Shown: positions 1 to 9,310, counted from the first letter of the stretch. The stretch: DNA of 49,386 nt from Pestalotiopsis fici W106-1 (GCF_000516985.1 NW_006917102.1:781534-830919), one strand, 5' to 3'. The notes: generated by a model from the letters alone, not told the origin. A program made the numbers and translations.

Positions 1-239
1 CAAAACGTGAGAGGGAAGAGGGGGCTGAATGGATATGGAGCATCATACACTGTACAATCAATAATTATACAAATACACAAAACCTGTCATGTGTAACGGA
101 CCACGACCAGATGTTCATCCTGAATTGCTATAAACATGAATATAATGTGAATATAAAGGAGGGTTTCCTGCCATAATCATCTCATTCGAGACACCATGCA
201 TTCTTGTATTTAGACTCAATAAACCTTTAACAGACGTCA

Positions 240-1549
240 CTAAAGAACCTCGCCCTTTGACTCATAAACGACCAAATTGTATTCGGGCTGAAACTCGTTG
301 TAGAAGTTATGCTGCAAATTGGTCAGTAAGCACGCCCCGAGTAATCCGTTGATCCCCACTTACAGGCGACTGCATGGATCTGGCAGTGTACCGAGCCAGA
401 TCATCGGAGACGATCTTCTTTTCAAGTCCGTTAGCAGCAGCAGCTTCTGACATGAGTTGCACACGGAACGCCTCATCCAAGCAATAGAATAGGAAAGCGG
501 CTTCATCAACCGTAGTCCCGCATGTGATGAGTCTATTCAAAGTGAGCACTTCTAGCACAGGGTAAATAAGATAGCATGAGACCAACTCACCCATGATTCA
601 TTAAAATAGATGCTGTGTTTGTCTTCCCAAGTGATTTTGCAATGGCACGACCCTCGTCTTGCGCCAAAGCAATTCCTCCATATTCATCATACACACCAAC
701 CTTCCCGTAAAGATTGCAGGCATCTAGATTGCGAAGTTGTGAGCTGGCGAGCGATAGGGAACATACGAAACTGTCTTACCTTGTGTAAGCATTTCGATAG
801 GTTTTCCAAATGAGGCCCATGCTTTGCCCCCCATGCTATGGGCATGTGCCACTGCAATGACGTCGGGCCGGGCCTTGTGAACTTCTCTCACCTGAGCCGA
901 TGTGTGAAGGGGGAACTGAAGACGAGATGATCGAGGAAGCATTGAAAGTTGTCTGAGTTGATCTCTAGTCTACAAAAGAGAGGTGCTGAAGAGCGACTAT
1001 ATACCCAAGCAGGTGATCTGCGGTGGGTACTGACTACGTCAGTACGACAACTTCGTAGTGAATCATGAACCCGGCCTCGTTGATCATCGCTTGATTGCCC
1101 CCTTTCACCACGTACCCTTCACCATCTACCAGGACCATATCAGATGCCTTGAGCTGGCTAAAGTGTACGGCGAAAGGATTCATCCAGAAATGGTCAGGGA
1201 GTATTGGGTCTGAAAGATTTGAGTTTTAGATTACTACCCCACACCAGCACGATGTTCTAGAATAGCAAGGCAAAAACATCTTACCTCGGACAGAAATATG
1301 CCCTGATGTTCCCTCAGTGTACCCATTTTTTCCGAAAAAGCGAAAAGCAGCTGCCATGTGCTGGCGAATCCATTCTCGCTTCGCGTTAAGATCGGTGAAA
1401 ACAGGAATCCCTCGAAGCCGAAGCAATCCTTGACGGTCGCCCCGTGCAATACCCTTAAGAACAGGATCGTTGCTTGGCTCAGGGACATCCGCTCCAAACA
1501 CGGCCGGTGTTTCCGGGAGGGTGGTGGTAGTGACGGTTGTGGTAGACAC
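240..1549 (-). CDS. Class II aldolase/adducin-domain protein, 6 exons, one intron made of an inserted repeat
   Basis: Exons on the minus strand: 1549-1285, 1209-1049, 891-780, 723-591, 532-364, 311-240. They sum to 912 nt, giving a 303-residue protein. Seen: an HISVR core, [11 protein letters not shown], then HKARPDV-AVAHAHS (the paired His typical of the metal site), ILMNHG, and a C-terminus [11 protein letters not shown] that fits the family. The start is the first ATG giving a full N-terminus. Introns have GTAAG/GTGAG-type donors. The last intron (363-312) must be removed to reach the conserved C-terminus, otherwise the frame ends at 307. Known for the family: zinc-dependent aldolases or decarboxylases of sugar phosphates or short hydroxy-acids, and adducin heads; the substrate here is unknown. 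Odd: the second intron (1048-892) is a repeat insertion. It is divergent from the amino-acid permease, with which it shares an 840-bp promoter region. Confidence 0.88.
886..1048 (+). mobile_element. Short repeat, copy 1, inserted in the aldolase gene (introner-like)
   Basis: 163 bp, shared nearly base for base with 21869-22031 and clearly with 45225-45388. It is flanked by a 6-bp direct duplication AACTTC at 880-885 and 1049-1054. On the aldolase (minus) strand, deleting the insert plus one duplicate rejoins [11 protein letters not shown], the conserved family sequence, so the borders are well defined. Unspliced it puts an in-frame TAG into the gene. It offers donors GTTGTC, GTCGTA or GTACTG (1051, 1048, 1045), all in one phase, and the acceptor CTCAG at 892; each choice leaves the frame open and adds a few residues. 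A hairpin of two 8-nt arms and a 3-nt loop lies at 1027-1045. No coding capacity. Confidence 0.85.
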
Positions 1550-2392
1550 GGCGTTTCGAAATGATTCAAGAAGTTCCAGTTACTGGATCGCAGTGTAGGA
1601 CGGCGACGTAGCCTGTTATAATCTTGTACGAAATCTCAATGTTACTACTGGTGGTCACTACAAATGGATTTATTATCCGAAGCTATTGGACCCAAAGTAG
1701 CCATCAAAAATTCAATATACTTTAGTCCAAGGGCTGATGGGCGTTCAACGAGTGATGCAATCATGGGTTGAAAGAGACTGATAAGATGAAAGCTGGGGAT
1801 TGGAGCCAATACAATGGCCGGGATGATGATCCGAGCTGATAAGAATGAGTTCGGGATACAGACTCATCTAATGACGGGTAAAAGTATGCGACTCCCGGGA
1901 CTCAGACCATGCATCCCTGTGTTGGTGCGGCTTGATTCTTGAGAGGCAATTCAACACGGCGGACTAAATGCCGATAGACCCCAGTCACTACACATATTCG
2001 TTTATACCTAACGCACTGAGGTTCCCCCGATCAGTTTCCTACACTAAAGCAATAATTCGACTTCAACTAGCGGCCGATCTATTCTGATAAGCGCGTAATT
2101 TTAGAGTGTCGGGTCGATTCCACTACAGGGTACAGACAATATACTTTTGCGCGGTTACGTGGTTCGAGGCCCTGCAAGCGATAACAGCACCCCAGGCCCC
2201 AGAGGTGATAGCAATACTACAAGTCCCAGAGTTGATAACGGTACGCTAACCTTGTCCACCCCAAAATACGGATCGTGCATAAACTCCTCATAAAAGGACG
2301 TTTACGCGACCTCGTTTTATTTACTAAGGATTATACTAGAAGAGAATCATTTCTTCGAACTATTGTCAAGTTCTGTTGTACCAGTAAACACA
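1550..2392. promoter_or_regulatory. Shared intergenic promoter region of the aldolase (-) and amino-acid permease (+)
   Basis: About 840 bp between two divergent start codons. I see no gene in it. The permease-proximal part carries a cluster of GATA motifs (listed separately) and a short imperfect repeat CCCAGAG-TGATA around 2199 and 2225. No clear TATA box was recognised. Confidence 0.5.
2179..2238 (+). promoter_or_regulatory. Cluster of three GATA-factor (AreA/NIT2-type) sites
   Basis: CGATAA at 2179-2184, TGATAG at 2206-2211 and TGATAA at 2233-2238 all fit HGATAR. They lie 155-215 bp before the permease ATG. Clustered HGATAR sites are typical of fungal genes under nitrogen catabolite control; activity here is inferred. 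Confidence 0.4.
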
Positions 2393-4017
2393 ATGTCCAA
2401 AGAGGCTGCTGAAAAAAAGGACGATGAAGAAAACGGTATCCAGCCGACGTTGTCTACGCAGCCTGGAACCTATATTCAGGGAATTGTTCATGACGATGTC
2501 TTTGGAGATATCACACAGGGAGGTCCAAACTACCGTGCAGTATGTCTCATGTTTGTGCAATATTGTCTAAGTTGCTGATACCCTCGCAGTTGGGATGGAA
2601 GGGCACGGTTGTGCTCATGTTGAAAACGCAAATTGGCCTGGGAGTATTGACAATACCGCAAACCTTTTCTGTACTCGGCCTCATTCCGGGAACTATATGT
2701 GTAGTACTCATTGCTGCCATGATCACCTGGTCCAACTACGTCATCGGTATCTTCAAGTTGCGCTATCCGAATGTTTATGGTATTGAAGATATCGGTCAAA
2801 TGTTTATGGGAAAGTTTGGCTATGAATTCTTAGGAATCATGTTCGCCATCTGTGAGTCAAGCTACGAATTAACACAACATTTTCACTGACTTTAGGGGGG
2901 AAAAGACTGGATTACCACTGCAAGTTCTAGTTTCATAGGCTGGTCGACTGCCTTGAATGCAATCTCAAGCCATGCTACTTGTACTGCCGTGTATGTAGCT
3001 GTTGCCGCTATTTTGGCTGCATATCTTGGGAGTATCCAAACCCTCGGACGAATTTCCTTATTGTCCTGGATTGGGATATCCAGTATCCTTATTTCAGGTC
3101 AGCATTATACAGATCATTCATCCTCAATTTCACTACCACTGACTGAAACTCTTGAATCAGTCCTAGCCTTAGTTATTTCTGTCGGCGTTCAGGATCGGCC
3201 GGCTTCTGCCCCTCAGTCCGGACCTTGGCAATCAGATTACGTTCTTTTTGCAAATCCAAGCCCAGCTGAAGCTTTTGCTGCAGTCTCGACCATTGTGTTC
3301 TCCTTTGCCGGAACACCTGCCTTTTTCAACATTGCTGCCGAGATGCGGGACCCTCGAATGTACACCCGAGCTGTGCTCATCTGCCAGTCGATCATGACTA
3401 TAATCTATGTCACGCTCGGGATTGTGGTTTACCATTATTGCGGGTCATATGTCTCGTCTCCAGCTTTGGGCTCTGCAGGCACAACAATGAAAAAGGTGTG
3501 CTATGCAATTGCGCTGCCGGGCCTGACCGTTAGCATCACTCTGTTTATTCATGTAATGCACTTCTTGTCATATTTTAATGCTGTCATGGATCTAATACGG
3601 CTTCAGTTTACTGCAAAATACCTCTTGTTGCGGTTCCTACGAGGTACTAAACACTTGACGCAGAATACGCCCACCCATTGGGCGACCTGGCTTGGTTGCA
3701 CTGTAGGCAGTGCCCTCCTCGCCTACATCATTGCCAGCGCCGTCCCCAATTTGAGTGGCCTCGTGTCTCTGGTTGGCGCTGTCGGTGGTACCATCATGTC
3801 GTTGCAACCCATGGGCTTCATGTGGCTTTACATGTTCTGGGGCGAGAAGAAAACCACAAAAAGCATGCTTTGGGCCAGTTGGGCTGTTTTTGTGATTGTT
3901 TCTGGATCCTTCTTGACCATTGCTGGTACTTATGGTGCTCTGAGCGACATTATCGCAGACTACCGTGCTTTGGGGGGCACTGCTGCTTGGACTTGTGCAG
4001 ACAACTCAGGCTCTTAA
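2393..4017 (+). CDS. Amino-acid/auxin-permease (Aa_trans) family neutral amino-acid transporter
   Basis: Exons 2393-2539, 2590-2851, 2906-3097, 3161-4017 give 485 residues. The product matches the fungal Mtr-like Aa_trans family: a polar N-terminus (about 45 residues), then GWKGTVVLMLKTQIGLGVL opening the first membrane segment, and about 10-11 hydrophobic segments including VGVQDRPASAPQ and FSFAGTPAFFNIAAEM. It would import neutral amino acids at the plasma membrane. The third acceptor was set at 2905 because only that AAAAG keeps frame (FAI-YWI); the TTTAG at 2895 does not. Intron 3098-3160 is 63 nt without stops, so retention would also keep the frame and add 21 residues. Upstream GATA sites suggest nitrogen regulation. 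Its neighbours (mu-crystallin-type reductase and aconitase X) suggest an imino-acid such as 3-hydroxyproline as cargo; that is inference. Confidence 0.92.
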
Positions 4018-4497
4018 TAGGGTCAGGTCGAGCAAAACACATTGAATCAGTGAAGAAGAAAGGTGATGGAGTGTTTATGAGGCTTCCGGAATGTGTCATC
4101 AGTTAATTTCATTTGAATTTTATTACTTGCCTTGACCAACTCGAGGGATCTCCAATTGCATCTTGCATTTGCCGGCATATTTTGAGCAAGTAACGCTGTG
4201 AAAGTTACAGCAGTTGACTTTGACGGGCTATCGCACATAGAACTTGGTCCTCGGCACTCTTTATGCAGATGATTTTGGATGTAGTTCCACATTACTTTCT
4301 TCGTGTCATTTTTGAAAACCTGGTAGACGGCTCATGCCGGCCTTCAAGACAACTTACGACGGTCACTTCGCTCACAATGCCGGCAGTAAACATAGCAAAG
4401 TATAAGGTTCATTTTTTAACAAAAAAGAAAGAAGTTTTATATGATTTTGTACAGCACCTAGAGTCTTTGAGTTACTTGAAGTATTATAATTCCCGTC
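4018..4497. other. Intergenic spacer between convergent permease and reductase genes
   Basis: 480 bp between two stop codons. It presumably holds both 3' ends. I see no gene, repeat or structured element. Confidence 0.5.
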
Positions 4498-5646
4498 TCA
4501 GAAGTTGGCGACCTTTGTGCCGAGGTGGTGCTTGGCAGCAAGAGACAAGATTGCATTGCCAGCAGCCAGGTCAGTCACGCCTACACCAACACTTTTGTAG
4601 ATGACGAAACCTTCCTTCAGCCAGGCGTCCATAGAGCACCCAGAAGCCCGCTGCTTCATCTGCAGGATCTCGCCCACCGCAATGGTTTGTCGCCCATGGA
4701 GTTTGCTCTGAATCAGCTCGTCTGTATGTAACAGACAACATTTACGATCGTCGACAATGACCGCGCCCTCGGGATGACCAGGAAGATGGTAACGTATACT
4801 GGCTTCGGCTGCGCGGCGCATCAGGCTGGGGTCTAGCTCGATCATTCCAGGCTGCCATGAGCCGATAGCCGAGATGTATGGTCCTTTCGTGTTTGTTTCG
4901 TCCAACTTGATGTAGCTGGCGGGGAAATGAGGCTTCCCGGACGGTATAGTGCAGAATATCGCGTCGGCTTCTCCAGTAAGTCTTTCCAACTCGGATTCGT
5001 ACTTTTTGTGCGTTGAAGCCAGAAAATCAATTTTCGCACATGACTTCCACCGATGCTGGTTTTCTTCCCGAAGTTTCTTGACTGTAGCCTCTGCTCTGCT
5101 AGGGGAGCGGTTGATGACGTGAATTCTCTTGATCTCATCACCTCTCAGTGCTAGAGCCAGTCGAATGTGCCACAGTGCTTGCATGCCAGCTCCGAACACC
5201 ACAATGTTGTCGGTCTTGAGCCTTTCCATATACATAATCATGGCGCTTAAGGACGTTCGGTATCCAGTAACCTCTTCTGCATTGATCACTCCGACTGCTC
5301 GGCCATCTTTGTCACATACAGCAAGAAGGCCGCGTATTGGCGCCAGCGCTGAGGGCTGGCCTCCTAATGTTTGTAGATTGGCCGGTGCTGATGCAGATCT
5401 GGAGGGAGGCTCAACGATGACTTTGACTCCGACCCTCTCTACTGAAGTGAATGGTCTGAACAGAACCTTTTGCCCATCTGGCCTGACAACAATACCGGGC
5501 TCAGGCTGATAAGCTTCCTCCGGCCCAGTCGAGAATTGGATCAGCGACTCGCCAATCTCATTCTTTATCGACTGAATGTCGCTCCTGCTAAGCCCAATCA
5601 ACAGGTCGTGCACCTGGGAATTGCCCAGAATGTTGAGGTCCGCCAT
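4498..5646 (-). CDS. Ornithine cyclodeaminase/mu-crystallin family imine reductase
   Basis: Single exon, 382 residues from the ATG at 5646. The open frame runs further upstream, but only this Met has the usual N-terminal length, and it starts MADLNILGNSQVHDLL, normal for the family. Seen: GYRTSLSAM around residue 129 (substrate-side motif), the Rossmann dinucleotide motif VVFGAGMQA near residue 152, HVINRSPSRA after the second strand, ADAIFCTIPSGKP near 240, and C-terminal KSVGVGVTDLAAG. Known: members are ornithine cyclodeaminases, ketimine reductases or delta1-pyrroline-2-carboxylate reductases. Next to an aconitase-X gene, the last activity (imine to L-proline with NAD(P)H) is the most likely; this is inferred from context. 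A cytosolic enzyme is expected, as no signal peptide is seen. Confidence 0.9.
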   Translation of the reverse strand: MADLNILGNSQVHDLLIGLSRSDIQSIKNEIGESLIQFSTGPEEAYQPEPGIVVRPDGQKVLFRPFTSVERVGVKVIVEPPSRSASAPANLQTLGGQPSALAPIRGLLAVCDKDGRAVGVINAEEVTGYRTSLSAMIMYMERLKTDNIVVFGAGMQALWHIRLALALRGDEIKRIHVINRSPSRAEATVKKLREENQHRWKSCAKIDFLASTHKKYESELERLTGEADAIFCTIPSGKPHFPASYIKLDETNTKGPYISAIGSWQPGMIELDPSLMRRAAEASIRYHLPGHPEGAVIVDDRKCCLLHTDELIQSKLHGRQTIAVGEILQMKQRASGCSMDAWLKEGFVIYKSVGVGVTDLAAGNAILSLAAKHHLGTKVANF

Positions 5647-6810
5647 GGTAGTATCGCGTTCGAAAATTGGCCTTCTATGCTCGTTGTTCTCAAGCTGCTC
5701 TTGGCGTCGTCGACAAAACAAGCCATAAATCAGTTATGACATGCATCGCTACAGCGCCGCTTGTGACCGGGGTGTCGAGCCCGGCGATCCAATACCCCGA
5801 GGCGGCTCGGAGCCGAGCAGCGGAATGCTTCTCCACGTCAACACATCGCCCCACAAGATCGGAGGTCAGCGCCGTAGCGTTTCTACGTATCCGTGCCTAC
5901 AGCCAGACGATGGTACCAGGTAGTAACCAGTATTATCACTCTTTCTATCTATCCAAGTGAAGCTTCGAGATTGATACTATCGATTCGTCAGTGGTTGCTA
6001 TTGTGGTTGACCATTGGGCGTGGGGGTCCTGAAACAGGCAGCCGCAACGAATCGCATCCATGACCGTCGAGCCACCTCTCAAGCTAGTGAAGTCCCTTTG
6101 GCGCTTACGGCGCTTACATAGTAGCTGTGCGCATCGAGGAAACCACCGCGGTAGACGACCGGATGACGGCACCGGTTATCTCATGTGGGTTTGGCTGAGA
6201 TAGCACAAAGAAGCGAGTGCCGGCAGAAGCTTGAGTAATATGGTAGCATACATGGGTAGCATTACTATAAACCTATCAAGTACGCTACCGGTAGCGTACT
6301 TCCTTGGTCCACAAATGCTGCCCTTCAACCAGGTGTCGCCGGATAGAATATCTTTTCGTTTAGGTGATGGCGTACCGACAATCTACAAATCGGTATTACG
6401 AAAGACGTCCACCTTTGGCCTGACCTTGTTTAGAGTATCCAGCCGATAGTGTATTTTGACCGGTTCGCCTGCTAGAATTATGTAGAGGCTACTCCTGGAG
6501 CCGTCTGATCAGGTGATGTTCATGACGTCGCATCTCAAACCCTAGGCACCAGCGTTTGGATATGAGAACCGAAATGTGCTTTCAAATACCCAGTCAGTTT
6601 TGTGAAATTCAATGATTGAATGAGGGAAAGACGTTGAGAAGGTCTCTGCTCAGCTAAAGACTCTGGTTCAAAGGACAATAATACATAGCACAGGTGCGGA
6701 CAACCAATAATTTCTTTTTCTTGTGACTACATAGGTGAGTAGACTACTTGGACTAGAAACTTTCATTCATTCCTGCTTCCTTCCCGAGAGATACTGCGTG
6801 AAGATCGGTC
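5647..6810. promoter_or_regulatory. Upstream region of the reductase gene, with GATA motifs and a palindrome
   Basis: 1.16 kb between the aconitase-X stop and the reductase start (both minus strand). It contains reversed or direct HGATAR-type hexamers at 5945-5950, 6176-6181 and 6198-6203, and the palindrome at 6278-6301. I see no gene. Confidence 0.4.
6278..6301. promoter_or_regulatory. Perfect 24-bp palindrome, possible operator
   Basis: Half-site AAGTACGCTACC followed directly by its exact reverse complement. The centre is CTACCGGTAG. It lies about 630 bp upstream of the reductase start. A related GGTAGC hexamer occurs nearby at 6242 and 6255. The symmetry and the CCGG centre would suit a dimeric zinc-cluster regulator, but no factor can be assigned from sequence. 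Confidence 0.4.
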
Positions 6811-8562
6811 CTACTCGTCAAAAAGCCAAGGTGGACGCAAGTTTGCTGCAGAGCGGAAGCCGAAGCAAGCAACCTCGACGCATCCAGCTAGACTTCCAAA
6901 ATGGAACCGGCGCCGCGATATTCCGGGACCATAGTGGGCATATTTGGAAGAGTTCGTCATGATGTTTTGTGCTTTGAGGGGAATAATTGGCTCCGTTAAC
7001 AGGCACCAACATGTATCTGTGATCAACGACGCCCCAAAACGTTGAATTTCGCCAATGTACCCCGCGCGCTCAGCTTGATCATAGATTGATCGGCCGGTTG
7101 TGATGATCATGACAATGCCCTTTCGGATCTTCTTACCCCGAACAAGATTTGCAAGTGTTGAGAATTCCTCGAGAGTGAAGTGCGGGTTTCCAAGGGATAT
7201 AAGATCAGCAGAAGGATCCCTAGCCGTGTTTAATTCATGCCAAGTGATTTGGAGATCTTTGATCTTGACATTGACCCACTCGACCTCCCGTATCTCGTCA
7301 TCATAGTTGGCAGCCTCTGGAGTTATGCCTCTGATGTGAAACATGGGGGCAGACGATGTCGTGGCGAAACCAGCTCCAAAGGCTTTGAGATCAGGAGTTA
7401 TGGGCTTTGATGTCTCGAGGCCGTAAATGATCGGGATACTCGACCCAACAAGCCCACCGATGTGGTATCCCAAAAGCGGGAATACTGACTCATCAACCTC
7501 ATTGGTGAATATGGGTGGAACATGGATGCCAATCTTTGGGGCTCGTTCCTCCAGTAGATGACAGCCCGTGTAGGGGGCCCTTCCCGTCAGCGCCACCATG
7601 ACTTCGAGATAGTCTGGGTATTTATGAGTACGGGCCCCAAGCACACTATTAGCGAAAACAACCGCATTGGACTCTCCCCAGCCGACTTGCTCGCCAATCT
7701 TTGGTTTCGTGTCTAACAGATATGGTGCACAGGTGAAGCTCATCTGAGCACCCATTGCCAAGTAATGGTCTCCTATGGCGTAAGAAGCTTCTGAAAGCTC
7801 CGGGTCCGCCTTCAGCTCTCTCCAACGCCGACGGTCCACGTCTAGTGAGTTACAGGTGGTCGGTACCGCGAACTCACCGCCGAGTTCTCGAAGGCGCTGA
7901 GGAATTGCAAGACTAACTTTCCCTGCATAGCAACAGGCATCAATATGGACCTGAGAAACGCTGATGAGGGATGCAGCTCCTTGGATGGCAGCAAAGCTGA
8001 CAATGGTCTGCATTGCCAACTTTGTAGCAGCACTGCAACCTTGACCACACAACATGTTGTCGTCCTCTGGCGAGAGCGCTACCTGGCTGGTATCTGGAGG
8101 GTTTCGCAAATGCACGCGCGTATCGTCGTTGATGTCAAGATATCCATCAGTGCTGATATGTGCCATACCGCCCATTAAAAGAGAAGCCCATGTTTGCTCG
8201 TCTTCTACCATCACAACAGGGATGGACTTTGAGAACATGGTACCGGCTAAGACGACGCCCAACGTCAGGATGTCCTCACGAGCGTGGAAAATGAATGCTG
8301 CCGGGGCGCTACCATTGACAAGCATTTCGATAATCACACCACTTCCACTGCACGATCCCCTGCCTCGCGGTACGACGAGTATCTTGTTTTGAATTGAGGT
8401 ACCTCGTAGCGGATGATGTTCGTCTTGAATCAACCCGCTCTGGGCGTTGACACCCATCATGAAACTGAGTGGGACATTGGTAGAGACTATCTCTCCCTGA
8501 GCATCGCCCTTGACCAAGAATCTTCCGAAATCTTGAGCATCGTTGGCTGGAGAATGAGACAT
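6811..8562 (-). CDS. Aconitase X (fused swivel + catalytic domains), likely cis-3-hydroxy-L-proline dehydratase
   Basis: Single exon, 583 residues. N-terminal part (about 1-150) is the small AcnX swivel domain (DUF126 type) with RGRGSCSGSG at 66-75. The rest is the large AcnX domain (DUF521 type), with SFTCAPYLL, GWGESNAVVFANSVLGA, GRAPYTGCH, and near the end DTCWCLL followed by IMTNSSKYAHYGPG and HFGSLAGCV. The cysteines include the expected Fe-S ligands. Known: bacterial aconitase X proteins have two subunits or are fused, and characterised ones dehydrate cis-3-hydroxy-L-proline to delta1-pyrroline-2-carboxylate. The neighbouring mu-crystallin-type reductase would convert that product to proline. 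It is divergent from a Zn2Cys6 regulator, with four GATA sites in the intervening DNA. Family assignment is firm; the substrate is inferred. Confidence 0.9.
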   Translation of the reverse strand: MSHSPANDAQDFGRFLVKGDAQGEIVSTNVPLSFMMGVNAQSGLIQDEHHPLRGTSIQNKILVVPRGRGSCSGSGVIIEMLVNGSAPAAFIFHAREDILTLGVVLAGTMFSKSIPVVMVEDEQTWASLLMGGMAHISTDGYLDINDDTRVHLRNPPDTSQVALSPEDDNMLCGQGCSAATKLAMQTIVSFAAIQGAASLISVSQVHIDACCYAGKVSLAIPQRLRELGGEFAVPTTCNSLDVDRRRWRELKADPELSEASYAIGDHYLAMGAQMSFTCAPYLLDTKPKIGEQVGWGESNAVVFANSVLGARTHKYPDYLEVMVALTGRAPYTGCHLLEERAPKIGIHVPPIFTNEVDESVFPLLGYHIGGLVGSSIPIIYGLETSKPITPDLKAFGAGFATTSSAPMFHIRGITPEAANYDDEIREVEWVNVKIKDLQITWHELNTARDPSADLISLGNPHFTLEEFSTLANLVRGKKIRKGIVMIITTGRSIYDQAERAGYIGEIQRFGASLITDTCWCLLTEPIIPLKAQNIMTNSSKYAHYGPGISRRRFHFGSLAGCVEVACFGFRSAANLRPPWLFDE

Positions 8563-9310
8563 TGTTATTGAACTCTAAAGGTGTTGAAAATGCCTTCAAT
8601 ATTCACGGCGGTAAAAGAAAATGGTAGATAATGGTCAATTCAAGCAGACGGGAACGAATGAGTAGTGGAGGGGCGATGTACTCGACAATATTGATGATAA
8701 CCAGCCCATCAAGGTAGCATCATTATCAGGTGCGAACAGCCTTCTGGTTCTACATAGGATCTTCTATGAAGTTTCTAGCGGGTCCAGGCACCGTGAAGCA
8801 GAGATTGATAAGCTCTTCGGCTTGTTTGCCGAACACAACAAGACAAATATAATAACCATATCTATGGCTAGAAGACTTTTAAATTAGTGCAGTGGGGATG
8901 CACACAGAAGCTGACCCCGCGCGACCTACCGCTGCTCCGTAGACCGGAACATTGAGTGTCAAACTCGAATATGATCAACGGTACCTAGACTGCGCTCAAC
9001 TCGAACCAAGGTTGGGGGCCCTAGACTGTATTAGGCCAGGGGCCCAATGTCCTTATCAGACTTGGAAGTGACTATATCGTAGGCCGACTGTAGGGCGGCT
9101 TTGGCGCTAATGAGGTTGTCTTTTCCCTGTGCCAGCACCCTATGGAGACTTTATTAGCGCTCCAGGTAGCAGTCCAGCAACCCCTTACCTATACCACCAT
9201 GAAAACTCCCTCGTTGACTAGCTCATTGGCAGTCCACCGCTGTCTTCTCTACATTGGGCAAAAATTGAGGTATTACGAAGTAGAGGAGGACTAGAAGTTA
9301 TTTTCTTCTC
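8563..9310. promoter_or_regulatory. Divergent promoter region of aconitase X and the Zn2Cys6 regulator
   Basis: 748 bp between two start codons. HGATAR-type sites occur at 8626-8631, 8695-8700, 8723-8728 (reverse) and 8806-8811. The right half contains a dispersed repeat (8977-9120) and, on the minus strand, a short coding-like relic (9020-9260) with an apparent intron. Divergent pairing of a pathway enzyme with a zinc-cluster factor is a common fungal cluster layout. Confidence 0.4.
8977..9120. repeat. Dispersed repeat A (partner at 46512-46668)
   Basis: About 145 bp clearly related to 46512-46668. Shared blocks include CGCTCAACTCG, CCAATGTCCTTATCAGACTT and TAGGCCGACTG, with small indels between them. 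On the minus strand this copy is open for about 35 codons (LISAKAALQSAYDIV, then KSDKDIG) up to a TAA, so the repeat may derive from a gene fragment. No terminal repeats were found. Confidence 0.6.

Noticed and set aside
886..1048. Classing the short repeat as a Helitron because its plus strand starts with TC and ends near a hairpin
   Set aside because: The 3' end lacks CTRR, the hairpin is only 3 nt from the border, and target duplications are present, which Helitrons do not make.
2105..2175. GGGTCGATTCC and GGTTCGAGGCC, resembling tRNA T-loop/B-box sequence
   Set aside because: No acceptor stem, D arm or anticodon arm can be drawn around either; likely chance.
5647..5721. Upstream extension of the reductase reading frame
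   Set aside because: The extra residues are not family-like, and the ATG at 5646 begins the conserved N-terminus.
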